A stretch of DNA of 6,616 nucleotides from Bacillota bacterium (GCA_030705665.1 JAUZQA010000244.1:1-6616); one strand, 5' to 3'; numbered from the stretch's first letter, positions 1 through 5,279 are shown. Notes: generated by a model not told the origin, from the letters alone. Numbers and translations are program-made.

Positions 1-1
1 T

Positions 2-1282
2 GCTTCCCCCCAATTACTTGATCAGTACCAAGAACGGTTTTGTTATTTTTTAATTGATGAATTTCAGGATGTTAATAAGGTACAGTATGAGCTAATCAAA
101 CTTTTATCAGGTAAACATCAAAATGTCTGTGCCGTTGGAGACGATGATCAGTCGATCTATTCGTTTCGTGGCAGCGATCCAAGCTATTTACTTTCTTTTG
201 AAGAAGATTTTCCAGATGCAAAAGTAATCACACTTGATCAAAACTATCGATCAACGCATGAGATTGTTACTACAGCGAACCAAATTATTCGCTTAAATAA
301 AACACGAAAAATCAAAAAGATGAAAGCTCAATTTTCAAATGGGGCGGCACCTGTTCTTTTCTATCCTCATGATGAGGAAGAAGAAGCAACAATGATCGTA
401 ACTGATATCCAAGAAAAAATCTCAATGGGTGCATCACCTTCTGACTTTGCGATTTTATTTCGGACCCATGCCGGGTCGAGAGCGATTTTTGAGCGGCTGG
501 CAAATTCGAATCTTCCGTTTATCATTGATACGGATGCTGAATCCTTTTATGACAGACGCATTGTAAAAAGTATTCTTGCCTTTTTAAAATTAAGCCTAAA
601 CGAGGATGACACACATGCCTTTAGCGACATCCTTCCATCATTATTTTTAAAGCAATCCGCAGTAAATGATTGTAAGGCAAACAGCATTTTAAATGACTGC
701 AGTTTACTCGAAGCACTGGGCCACTTGAAATTGACTCATAAGTTTCAGGAAAAGAAAGTAAAGAAAGTCGTTGAATTGACACGAAGATTAAAATATTCAT
801 CCCCTTCAGCTGCAATTGAAACAATCGAAAAAGAAATCGGCTTTCAAGACTTTTTGAAGAAAAGAGGGGACGAAGCCAGCAAACTGGAGAAGGGCTCTGA
901 TGACATAAAGGATTTAAAGGTAGCCTCAAAGAACTTTGACAGCATCAATGCTTTATTAGATCACGCCTCCCATATGTCATCGATGAATAAAGAAATTAAA
1001 AACATGCGGAAGCATTTTTCGGACGCCATTACGTTAAGTACCATACATCGGGCAAAAGGTCTTGAATACAATACCGTTTATATCATTGGCACTGTGGACG
1101 GCAGCATTCCGCATGATTATGCTTTAAACAATGGAGATTCACGAGCCATTGAAGAAGAAAGAAGACTTCTATATGTGGCCGTTACAAGGGCAAAAGAACA
1201 ACTTTATTTGTCCCTTCCTGATAAAAGAAGAGGAAAAAAAGCAAAGTCTTCACGCTTTTTGGCGCCATTAAAAAAGACATGA
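2..1282 (+). CDS. yjcD: UvrD/PcrA-like superfamily 1 DNA helicase, C-terminal part (5' end outside window)
   Basis: This is an ATP-dependent 3'-5' DNA helicase of the UvrD/Rep/PcrA group, acting on DNA in the cytoplasm in repair or replication. The frame is open from base 2, giving 426 visible residues; the internal ATG at 320 is not the start. Motifs in order (visible residue numbers): II (Walker B) DEFQD at 19-23, III GDDDQSIYSFRG at 46-57, IV LDQNYRS at 78-84, V TIHRAKGLEY at 347-356, and VI EEERRLLYVAVTRAKE at 384-399. The Walker A motif and domain 1A lie beyond the left edge, probably more than 300 residues if the family length of about 750 applies. The protein ends about 27 residues after motif VI, so it lacks the long C-terminal tail of true PcrA, which fits the YjcD type. 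It converges on spoVIF, and the two share a terminator. The family call is firm. The symbol rests on this short tail and on the spoVIF neighbour. Confidence 0.93.
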   Translation, partial: ASPQLLDQYQERFCYFLIDEFQDVNKVQYELIKLLSGKHQNVCAVGDDDQSIYSFRGSDPSYLLSFEEDFPDAKVITLDQNYRSTHEIVTTANQIIRLNKTRKIKKMKAQFSNGAAPVLFYPHDEEEEATMIVTDIQEKISMGASPSDFAILFRTHAGSRAIFERLANSNLPFIIDTDAESFYDRRIVKSILAFLKLSLNEDDTHAFSDILPSLFLKQSAVNDCKANSILNDCSLLEALGHLKLTHKFQEKKVKKVVELTRRLKYSSPSAAIETIEKEIGFQDFLKKRGDEASKLEKGSDDIKDLKVASKNFDSINALLDHASHMSSMNKEIKNMRKHFSDAITLSTIHRAKGLEYNTVYIIGTVDGSIPHDYALNNGDSRAIEEERRLLYVAVTRAKEQLYLSLPDKRRGKKAKSSRFLAPLKKT

Positions 1283-1288
1283 AATAGT

Positions 1289-1333
1289 AAAAAAAAGACC
1301 TGTTTCCAAGTCGGAAACAAGTCTTATTTTTTT
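1289..1333. terminator. Bidirectional rho-independent terminator between helicase and spoVIF
   Basis: A hairpin has arms at 1295-1307 and 1313-1325 and a 5-base loop. Twelve of 13 positions pair, with one C/A mismatch at 1300/1320. On the plus strand it is followed by a T-rich run from 1327; on the minus strand it is followed by eight T (complement of 1289-1296). It can therefore stop the helicase transcript from the left and the spoVIF transcript from the right. The spoVIF stop codon (1324-1326) lies inside the right edge of the hairpin. Confidence 0.88.
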
Positions 1334-1581
1334 TTATTCATCATATTTGCAATGGTATTAAAGTCAAGTGATTTACCGTCTTTAATAATTGTTTTAACAA
1401 GCTGGTCTTCTACATCTTTGCTTACTGGTTTATTTGCAATTTGCGAAACTCTGCGAATGACATTTCTCACCGTTTTTTCATCTTTAAAATTCGCATTTTG
1501 CAAGGAATTGGCTAAGTCAAAAATATCTTTCATGTTTACGCCTGTTTTCTTTTCTATATTTTTAAAGAAACCATTATCCAT
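1324..1581 (-). CDS. spoVIF: Stage VI sporulation protein F (SpoVIF)
   Basis: This 85-residue soluble protein resembles SpoVIF (YjcC) of B. subtilis, a mother-cell protein needed for proper spore coat assembly and linked to the activity of the late regulator GerE (family knowledge). It begins MDNGFFKNIEKKTGVNMKDI; the body (FDLANSLQNANF, then VIRRVSQIANKPVS at about 41-54) is a charged, helical-looking domain with no membrane segment, and it ends in a lysine tail. The ATG at 1581 is chosen because GGGAGTGA lies 8 bases upstream; a TTG at 1605 would add eight residues, would place that ribosome site inside the gene and has no good site of its own. A SigK-like -10 lies about 30 bases upstream of the ATG. 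The gene is convergent with the helicase, and its stop codon sits in their shared terminator. The position next to a yjcD-type helicase matches B. subtilis. Confidence 0.92.
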   Translation of the reverse strand: MDNGFFKNIEKKTGVNMKDIFDLANSLQNANFKDEKTVRNVIRRVSQIANKPVSKDVEDQLVKTIIKDGKSLDFNTIANMMNKKK

Positions 1582-1589
1582 TTTGAGAT

Positions 1590-1600
1590 TCACTCCCTTT
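1590..1600 (-). promoter_or_regulatory. Ribosome binding site deciding the spoVIF start
   Basis: On the minus strand AAAGGGAGTGA lies 8 bases before the ATG at 1581. It falls inside the reading frame of the alternative upstream TTG (1605), so it argues for the ATG as the real start. Confidence 0.8.
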
Positions 1601-1611
1601 TTCAACTACTT

Positions 1612-1641
1612 TATTGTATGAAGGAAGTGAAGTTTGGTGAG
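1612..1641 (-). promoter_or_regulatory. Candidate SigK promoter of spoVIF
   Basis: The minus strand reads CATACAATA (complement of 1612-1620), an exact match to the SigK -10 form CATAnnnTA. CACC, fitting the loose -35 form mACm, ends 15 bases upstream. CATACAAT also fits a SigE -10, but no SigE-like -35 (ATATT type) is present at the right distance, so SigK is preferred. The site lies downstream of the terminator of the preceding gene, so spoVIF probably has its own transcript. Confidence 0.62.
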
Positions 1642-1647
1642 TTGATT

Positions 1648-1681
1648 CATAAAGAAAGGGCTGGCCAAATTTGACCAACCC
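1648..1681 (-). terminator. Rho-independent terminator after the YjcZ-type gene
   Basis: Arms at 1658-1666 and 1673-1681 flank a six-base AAATTT. In minus-strand RNA the 9-base stem pairs fully, including two G-U pairs; in plus-strand RNA the same two positions become C/A mismatches. The minus-strand tail reads TTTCTTTAT. The hairpin therefore acts best on leftward transcripts, those of the tiny gene and possibly of the spoVA unit upstream. Confidence 0.8.
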
Positions 1682-1703
1682 CTCTTGTTGATAGAAGCAT
1701 CGA

Positions 1704-1832
1704 TTAATAGAAGCTTGCACCAACGATGATTAAAAGGATGAACAATACAACGATTAAAACGAATGTTGAACCGCCGTAGAATCCTCCGCCGCCGTAGCCA
1801 TAGCCGCAGCCGCCATATCCGAATCCCCACAT
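1704..1832 (-). CDS. YjcZ-type tiny sporulation membrane protein (42 aa)
   Basis: This is a short gene that length-based gene finding would miss. It encodes 42 residues: an N-terminal stretch made almost only of Gly, Tyr, Phe and one Cys ([20 protein letters not shown]), then from about residue 22 a hydrophobic helix ([21 protein letters not shown]) running to the C-terminus. This is the layout of the conserved tiny transmembrane proteins of Bacillus spores (YjcZ/YhfM-like sporulation family). Their molecular role is not established; they are membrane- or coat-associated. The ATG at 1832 has a strong ribosome site, GAGGTGA, 7 bases upstream, and a SigK-like promoter lies before it. It is followed by its own terminator, then by spoVIF. 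Several paralogues per genome are usual, so no specific symbol is given. Confidence 0.9.
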   Translation of the reverse strand: MWGFGYGGCGYGYGGGGFYGGSTFVLIVVLFILLIIVGASFY

Positions 1833-1856
1833 ATATAAGTCACCTCACTTATCTAT
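1831..1856 (-). promoter_or_regulatory. Ribosome site of the tiny gene held in a hairpin loop
   Basis: In minus-strand RNA the arms AUAAGU (complement of 1847-1852) and ACUUAU (complement of 1835-1840) pair perfectly, and the 6-base loop between them is exactly GAGGUG, the ribosome site. After one mismatch three more A-U pairs extend the stem into the first two bases of the start codon. The stem is AU-rich and weak, so an effect on translation is only a possibility. Confidence 0.4.
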
Positions 1857-1865
1857 TCTCATAAA

Positions 1866-1896
1866 TAACATATGAAAATTCATTAAAAAGTGTATA
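1866..1896 (-). promoter_or_regulatory. Candidate SigK promoter of the YjcZ-type gene
   Basis: The minus strand reads CATATGTTA (complement of 1866-1874), matching the SigK -10 form CATAnnnTA. A -35-like TACA, three of four matches to mACm, ends 16 bases upstream. The start codon follows 33 bases downstream of the -10. The match is as good as the one before spoVIF, and the two genes would then share mother-cell timing. Confidence 0.55.
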
Positions 1897-1937
1897 GGCA
1901 ACCAACCGACCATGAGGAAAATTGGGACTTATCTTCA

Positions 1938-2294
1938 TTATCCTTTTGGTTTAAAAAGCAGTGCTCCAATAAACCCAAAAATAATGGCGGCAGAAATACC
2001 GGAACTCGTCACTTCAAACATTCCTGTTAACACTCCAACAACACCATGCAAATCAGCTTCTTGCATGGCGCCATTCACAAGTGAGTTACCAAAACTTGTA
2101 ATCGGGATCGTAGCCCCTGCTCCGGCAAAATCGATTAATGGCTCATAAAGACCTAATCCCCCTAAAACAGCTCCAATCGCAACAAGCAGGCTCAATGTAT
2201 GTCCAGGCGTAAGCTTAGCAACATCAAACAAGAGCTGACCAATTACACAAATGATTCCACCAATGATAAAGGCCCAAAAAAACATCGCTAACAT
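1938..2294 (-). CDS. spoVAE: Stage V sporulation protein AE (SpoVAEb type)
   Basis: This 118-residue integral membrane protein belongs to the SpoVA complex, which moves Ca-dipicolinic acid across the inner membrane of the developing and germinating spore (family knowledge). It starts with a hydrophobic segment containing IIGGIICVIGQ (10-20), carries the signature GAGATIPITSFGN at 58-70 between further membrane segments, and ends LFKPKG, as SpoVAEB does. The length fits the family. The ATG at 2294 is chosen because AGAGGGGTGA lies just upstream (complement of 2299-2308); the in-frame ATG at 2315 would overlap spoVAD by 17 bases and has no comparable site. With the chosen start, four bases separate it from spoVAD, so coupled translation is likely. 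SpoVAC shares its ICxxGQ and GAG-P-T-FGN motifs, showing that the two are paralogues. No terminator is visible after its stop. Confidence 0.93.
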   Translation of the reverse strand: MLAMFFWAFIIGGIICVIGQLLFDVAKLTPGHTLSLLVAIGAVLGGLGLYEPLIDFAGAGATIPITSFGNSLVNGAMQEADLHGVVGVLTGMFEVTSSGISAAIIFGFIGALLFKPKG

Positions 2295-2298
2295 CGAT

Positions 2299-2308
2299 TC
2301 ACCCCTCT
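2299..2308 (-). promoter_or_regulatory. Ribosome binding site deciding the spoVAE start
   Basis: AGAGGGGTGA on the minus strand overlaps the TGA stop of spoVAD, which is its last three bases, and lies 4 bases before the ATG at 2294. It supports this start over the one at 2315 and suggests translational coupling with spoVAD. Confidence 0.7.
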
Positions 2309-3324
2309 TCTCCATTTAGTTCAATGGAAACAGCATGAGCTATACATGGAATACTTTCCTTTTGTTGAAAGGTTAATGGTGATAACAACGCTCCTGTTGC
2401 TACAACAAGGATTCGTTTATAAATGCCTTTTTTCATTTGATTTAACAAATGTCCATATAAAACGGTTGCTGAACAGCCTGCACCGCTTGCCCCTGCTTGA
2501 ACAGGCTGATCTTCTTTGTAGATTAATAAGCCGCAATCTTTAAAATGGTCTTTCTCGATATTTAGACCGCTTTGTTGAAGCAGTTTATACGCCACTTCGT
2601 TTCCAATTTTCCCAAGATCACCCGTTATAATTAAATCATAGTCGGATGGTTCCATTTGCAGGTCGCGAAAATGAGCCATAATCGTATCCGCTGCTGCAGG
2701 TGCCATTGCTCCGCCCATATTAAAGGGATCAGATAATCCCATATCAATGACTTTTCCAATTGTCGCTGATGTAACAACAGGCAGAGATTTTGAAGAATCA
2801 TTGGGAATGATGAGCCCGACACCTGCCCCTGTAACTGTCCATTGTGCTGTCGGCGGCTTTTGACCGCCATATTCAGTTGGATTTCGGAATTGTTTTTCGA
2901 CTGCGGCATTATGGCTTGCGGCCCCTGTCAACACATTTTTTGCCCCTTGATAATTTACTACAAAGGAAGCTAACGCCAAACCCTCCATTGAGGTAGAACA
3001 TGCCCCAAAAATTCCAAAGTACGGTATTTGCATTGTTTTTGCTGCAAAACTCGATGGTGTAATTTGATTAATTAAATCCCCAGCAAATAAAAATTGAACT
3101 TGTTCTTTTTGAACATTCGCTTTATCTAAGGCAGTTTTTATGGCTTCTTCAATTAAAACCCTGTGGGCTTTCTCGTAAGAATCCATCCCCATCCATAAGT
3201 CTTCATGTAAAATATCAAAATCATTTGCCAGGTTGCCATTCGCTTCAAATGGGCCACCAGATACACCCGTTGCCGCAATCATTGGTCGATTATTGAAGAC
3301 CCAGGATTGATGTCCTTTTAGCAA
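2299..3324 (-). CDS. spoVAD: Stage V sporulation protein AD (SpoVAD, dipicolinate-binding)
   Basis: SpoVAD is the thiolase-fold protein of the spore inner membrane that binds dipicolinic acid during its uptake into the forespore (established for B. subtilis SpoVAD). The 341-residue product matches the family length. Visible signatures: AGDLINQ at 81-87, FGACSTSME at 106-114 with the conserved Cys109 at the thiolase nucleophile position, EKQFRNPTEYGGQKP at 143-157, DPFNMGGAMAPAAADT at 199-214, TGDLG at 234-238, ASGAGCSAT at 279-287 and VVATGALLSP at 307-316. There is no membrane segment. The start is TTG at 3324, abutting the spoVAC stop (TAA then TTG), with a G-rich site (GGGGGG) 8 to 9 bases upstream; the product start, LKGHQSWVF, aligns with the family N-terminus. 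The rare start codon and the abutment suggest dependence on spoVAC translation. It is not a fatty-acid enzyme despite the fold and the nearby fabI. Confidence 0.96.
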   Translation of the reverse strand: MLKGHQSWVFNNRPMIAATGVSGGPFEANGNLANDFDILHEDLWMGMDSYEKAHRVLIEEAIKTALDKANVQKEQVQFLFAGDLINQITPSSFAAKTMQIPYFGIFGACSTSMEGLALASFVVNYQGAKNVLTGAASHNAAVEKQFRNPTEYGGQKPPTAQWTVTGAGVGLIIPNDSSKSLPVVTSATIGKVIDMGLSDPFNMGGAMAPAAADTIMAHFRDLQMEPSDYDLIITGDLGKIGNEVAYKLLQQSGLNIEKDHFKDCGLLIYKEDQPVQAGASGAGCSATVLYGHLLNQMKKGIYKRILVVATGALLSPLTFQQKESIPCIAHAVSIELNGEEG

Positions 3325-3801
3325 TTACAAAACCCCCCACATCCCCAATAATGTTTTAATGAGTGCAACTGCAAATGCGGAAAATACACCAAATAAAATA
3401 ACCGACCCGGCAAGCTTGAACATATTCCCGCCAACTCCAAGAACAAATCCTTCTGTACGATGTTCAATCGCGGCAGAAATAACCGCGTTTCCAAAGCCCG
3501 TTACCGGTACAGCACTGCCCGCTCCGCCAAATTGGCCGATACGATCATAAACTCCAAAACCTGTTAAGAGCATTGCGAAAAAGACCATCGTTGCCACTGT
3601 AGGGTTTCCCGCTGTCTGCTCCGTAAAGTTAAAATAGTATATGTAAAAATAACTGATTGCCTGACCCACTGTGCAAATCAGCCCACCAACAAAAAACGCC
3701 TTAACACAATTCTTTAGCACCGGACGTTTTAGTTCATACTTTTGTTCCAGCTGCTGATAATTTTGCTGCTGCGGAGTTAAATTTTTTTGTTTACTCGCCA
3801 T
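3325..3801 (-). CDS. spoVAC: Stage V sporulation protein AC (SpoVAC)
   Basis: This 158-residue membrane protein is the SpoVAC component of the dipicolinate channel; B. subtilis SpoVAC has been reported to behave as a mechanosensitive channel (family knowledge). A Gln- and Lys-rich soluble N-terminus of about 30 residues (many Q at 5-20) precedes four hydrophobic segments: about 33-57 with GLICTVGQ at 40-47, about 68-85, about 92-110 with GAGSAVPVTGFGNA at 93-106, and about 128-152. The ATG at 3801 has AAGGAAGGGA upstream (complement of 3808-3817), which overlaps the stop codon of the lipoprotein gene 14 bases away. Its own TAA abuts the spoVAD TTG. The lipoprotein-AC-AD-AE spacing implies a single transcript. 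Confidence 0.95.
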   Translation of the reverse strand: MASKQKNLTPQQQNYQQLEQKYELKRPVLKNCVKAFFVGGLICTVGQAISYFYIYYFNFTEQTAGNPTVATMVFFAMLLTGFGVYDRIGQFGGAGSAVPVTGFGNAVISAAIEHRTEGFVLGVGGNMFKLAGSVILFGVFSAFAVALIKTLLGMWGVL

Positions 3802-3815
3802 CGCTAATCCCTTCC

Positions 3816-4283
3816 TTACGTTGTTTCATCCTTTAGTTTTATAATCTTTTGGAACCGTTTTTCTGCTTCTTTTTCTGAAAGATGATGTTTTTCTTCCGCC
3901 TCTTTCAGTCTAACTGCTTCTAAAAATATTTTATAATCACTGGAAACCTTGAAATTTTCCTTTGAATACTTTTTTTCCAAAAACTTGTTGAGCTTTGCTT
4001 CAATCCCCTTCATCTTGAATCGGTTCAAATGTTTCACTTTATAGACGACAAGCGTTTCTTTTTTCCCTTTAATGACGGCAACATCGTACACTTCCGGAAA
4101 TGAACTGATATCTTTGCGAATTTTTTCAACATGGCTGGTCTTGCCATCTGCGATACTGAGCGGGGCAGGATTGGTTGTTTTAAGAAGTGCTCCTTGACTT
4201 TTATCACCGTTATCTTCCCCGCAGGCGGGTAGCAAAGCAAAAGCCAGCAGAACCATTCCAAGCTTCCAAAAACGTGAGGTCAT
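3816..4283 (-). CDS. YhcN/YlaJ-family sporulation lipoprotein
   Basis: A 155-residue secreted lipoprotein, first gene of the spoVA unit. The N-terminus is a lipoprotein signal: basic MTSRFWK, a hydrophobic core (LGMVLLAFALL) and lipobox LPAC with Cys21, so it should be anchored to the outer face of a membrane, in spores the inner spore membrane. The mature part begins with a polar linker (about 22-45), then a domain with HVEKIRKDISSFPEVYDVAVI (about 50-70) and VSSDYKIFLEAV, ending in a Glu/Lys-rich helix. This resembles the YhcN/YlaJ family of spore lipoproteins, YlaJ type; the role is not defined beyond effects on germination or outgrowth. The ATG at 4283 follows GGAAGGTGGA (complement of 4287-4296); longer starts would put 20 polar residues before the signal peptide. 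Genes of this family are known to accompany accessory spoVA operons. Confidence 0.85.
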   Translation of the reverse strand: MTSRFWKLGMVLLAFALLPACGEDNGDKSQGALLKTTNPAPLSIADGKTSHVEKIRKDISSFPEVYDVAVIKGKKETLVVYKVKHLNRFKMKGIEAKLNKFLEKKYSKENFKVSSDYKIFLEAVRLKEAEEKHHLSEKEAEKRFQKIIKLKDETT

Positions 4284-4286
4284 TTT

Positions 4287-4296
4287 TCCACCTTCC
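4287..4296 (-). promoter_or_regulatory. Ribosome binding site deciding the lipoprotein start
   Basis: GGAAGGTGGA on the minus strand ends 3 bases before the ATG at 4283. An in-frame ATG at 4298 precedes this site and would place it inside the gene, so the later ATG, which begins directly with a signal peptide, is preferred. Confidence 0.75.
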
Positions 4297-4352
4297 ATAC
4301 ATTCGTTTGCGGTTAAATCCTTTATATTTTTATGTTTCAACAATCACACCGA

Positions 4353-4382
4353 TAATATGTACAGTTATTAACATCACCTTTC
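4353..4382 (-). promoter_or_regulatory. Weak candidate SigG promoter of the lipoprotein-spoVA unit
   Basis: The minus strand carries GAAAG (complement of 4378-4382), four of five to the SigG -35 form gMATr, and CATATTA (complement of 4353-4359), six of seven to the -10 form CATnmTA, 18 bases apart. It sits just downstream of the fabI terminator and 69 bases before the start codon. Forespore SigG control is usual for spoVA operons. The match is imperfect and the region is very AT-rich, so this is tentative. Confidence 0.4.
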
Positions 4383-4391
4383 ATGAGAAAT

Positions 4392-4422
4392 AAAAAAAGC
4401 CTGCAATAAATGCAGACTTTTT
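4392..4422 (-). terminator. Rho-independent terminator of fabI
   Basis: In minus-strand RNA, arms AGUCUGCA (complement of 4411-4418) and UGCAGGCU (complement of 4398-4405) pair over 8 positions with one G-U pair and a 5-base loop (4406-4410). Flanking A and T runs extend the stem, and seven T follow (complement of 4392-4398). It lies 8 bases past the fabI stop and separates fabI from the spoVA unit. Confidence 0.92.
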
Positions 4423-4429
4423 AATGCTT

Positions 4430-5197
4430 TTATAAAATATGGTACCCAGAATCAACGTGAATATTTTCACCGGTAATGCCACGTGATAAATCACTGAACA
4501 AGAAGACCGCAGTATCTCCTACTTCCTCTGGAGTGGTTGTGCGGCGAAGCGGCGCTTTCTCTTCGATTTCTTTTAGAATTAAATTAAACTCACTGATTCC
4601 TTTTGCCGATAATGTTCGAATCGGACCTGCTGAAATGGAGTTTACACGAATTCCGTCTTTTCCAAGGTCTGAAGCAAGATAACGAACACTAGCATCAAGC
4701 GAAGCTTTCGCAACACCCATGACATTATAATTTTTAATTGCCCGCTCTCCCCCTAAATAAGTTAGAGTAACAATGCTTCCGCCTTCTGTCATTAACCCTC
4801 TTGCTTCTTTGGCAATAGCAGTCAATGAATAAGAGCTGATATTTTGTGCCAATAGGAATCCGTCTCTTGTTGTATTCAAATATTCACCCGAAAGCTCTTC
4901 TTTATTAGCAAAGGCAATACAATGGGCAATTCCATGAATGACACCTGCATCATCTTTAATTTGAGCAAAGCATTTTGCGATTTCTTCATCATTTGTAACA
5001 TCACATGGTAATACTAGTGTATTGTCAGCCTCCAGAGAATCTGCAAGCTCGCGAACACTGCTTTCCATTCTTTCGCCTGCATATGTAAAGATCAGCCGTG
5101 CACCTGCTTGATGGAGTGAACGTGCAATTCCCCAAGCAATACTGCGTTTATTCGCAACGCCCATAACCACAAATGTTTTTCCAGCTAGTGATAGCAT
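4430..5197 (-). CDS. fabI: Enoyl-[acyl-carrier-protein] reductase, NADH-dependent (FabI)
   Basis: FabI reduces the trans-2-enoyl-ACP double bond, the last step of each round of type II fatty-acid elongation, in the cytoplasm; it is the target of triclosan-type inhibitors. The 255-residue protein is a divergent short-chain dehydrogenase. Visible: the nucleotide-binding loop GVANKRSIAWGIA at 13-25, the CDVTND segment at 65-70, the catalytic pair Tyr157 and Lys164 in the YNVMGVAK segment with the family's extra Tyr147, and the substrate loop SISAGPIRTLSAKGI at 187-201. Length and motifs are those of an intact FabI. The ATG at 5197 has TGGGGG 7 bases upstream. The gene is followed by its own terminator and preceded by a FapR-type operator, so it appears to be a single-gene unit controlled by malonyl-CoA level. 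The antiporter gene upstream ends 82 bases before it. Confidence 0.98.
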   Translation of the reverse strand: MLSLAGKTFVVMGVANKRSIAWGIARSLHQAGARLIFTYAGERMESSVRELADSLEADNTLVLPCDVTNDEEIAKCFAQIKDDAGVIHGIAHCIAFANKEELSGEYLNTTRDGFLLAQNISSYSLTAIAKEARGLMTEGGSIVTLTYLGGERAIKNYNVMGVAKASLDASVRYLASDLGKDGIRVNSISAGPIRTLSAKGISEFNLILKEIEEKAPLRRTTTPEEVGDTAVFLFSDLSRGITGENIHVDSGYHIL

Positions 5198-5223
5198 GAA
5201 TAGACCCCCAATAATAACAAGTT

Positions 5224-5240
5224 ATAGTACTTGGTACTAA
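5224..5240 (-). promoter_or_regulatory. FapR operator upstream of fabI
   Basis: The minus strand reads TTAGTACCAAGTACTAT, a 17-base inverted repeat with arms TTAGTAC and GTACTAT around CAA and one mismatch in the outermost pair. This matches the FapR box as I recall it (TTAGTACCnnGTACTAA type). FapR represses fatty-acid and phospholipid genes of Firmicutes and is released by malonyl-CoA. The box begins at the last base of the proposed -10 and covers the expected transcription start, which is the usual place for repression. Confidence 0.88.
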
Positions 5241-5268
5241 TTTTACACTATTAAACAAAAAATGAAAA
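5240..5268 (-). promoter_or_regulatory. Candidate SigA promoter of fabI
   Basis: On the minus strand TTTTCA (complement of 5263-5268, four of six to TTGACA) and TAAAAT (complement of 5240-5245, five of six to TATAAT) are separated by 17 bases. The -10 abuts the FapR-type operator, and transcription would start within it. Spacing and position support the call more than the -35 sequence does. Confidence 0.55.
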
Positions 5269-5279
5269 GCAGCAGGATT

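Noticed and set aside
621..929. Minus-strand open frame of 102 codons inside the helicase
   Set aside because: Antisense shadow of a well-conserved helicase; no supporting signals.
320..1282. Helicase starting at the ATG at 320
   Set aside because: The same frame is open back to base 2 and upstream codons encode helicase motifs II, III and IV, so 320 is internal.
1324..1605. spoVIF starting at TTG 1605
   Set aside because: The ribosome site for the ATG at 1581 lies inside that extension, and family proteins begin close to the MDNGFF-type sequence.
1352..1621. Plus-strand open frame of 89 codons opposite spoVIF
   Set aside because: It is the antisense shadow of spoVIF, with no ribosome site and no recognisable domain.
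1606..1830. Minus-strand Arg-rich open frame of 74 codons over the tiny gene
   Set aside because: It is the shifted frame of the Gly-rich YjcZ-type gene and runs through its terminator; the 42-residue frame has the ribosome site and a family-like product.
1938..4283. The spoVA block as a recent mobile element
   Set aside because: No transposase, integrase, terminal repeats or target duplication are seen, and base and codon use look like the neighbours.
2299..5197. Functional link between SpoVAD (thiolase fold) and FabI as a fatty-acid cluster
   Set aside because: A strong terminator and separate promoters split them, and the SpoVAD motifs are those of the dipicolinate-binding family, so adjacency looks incidental.
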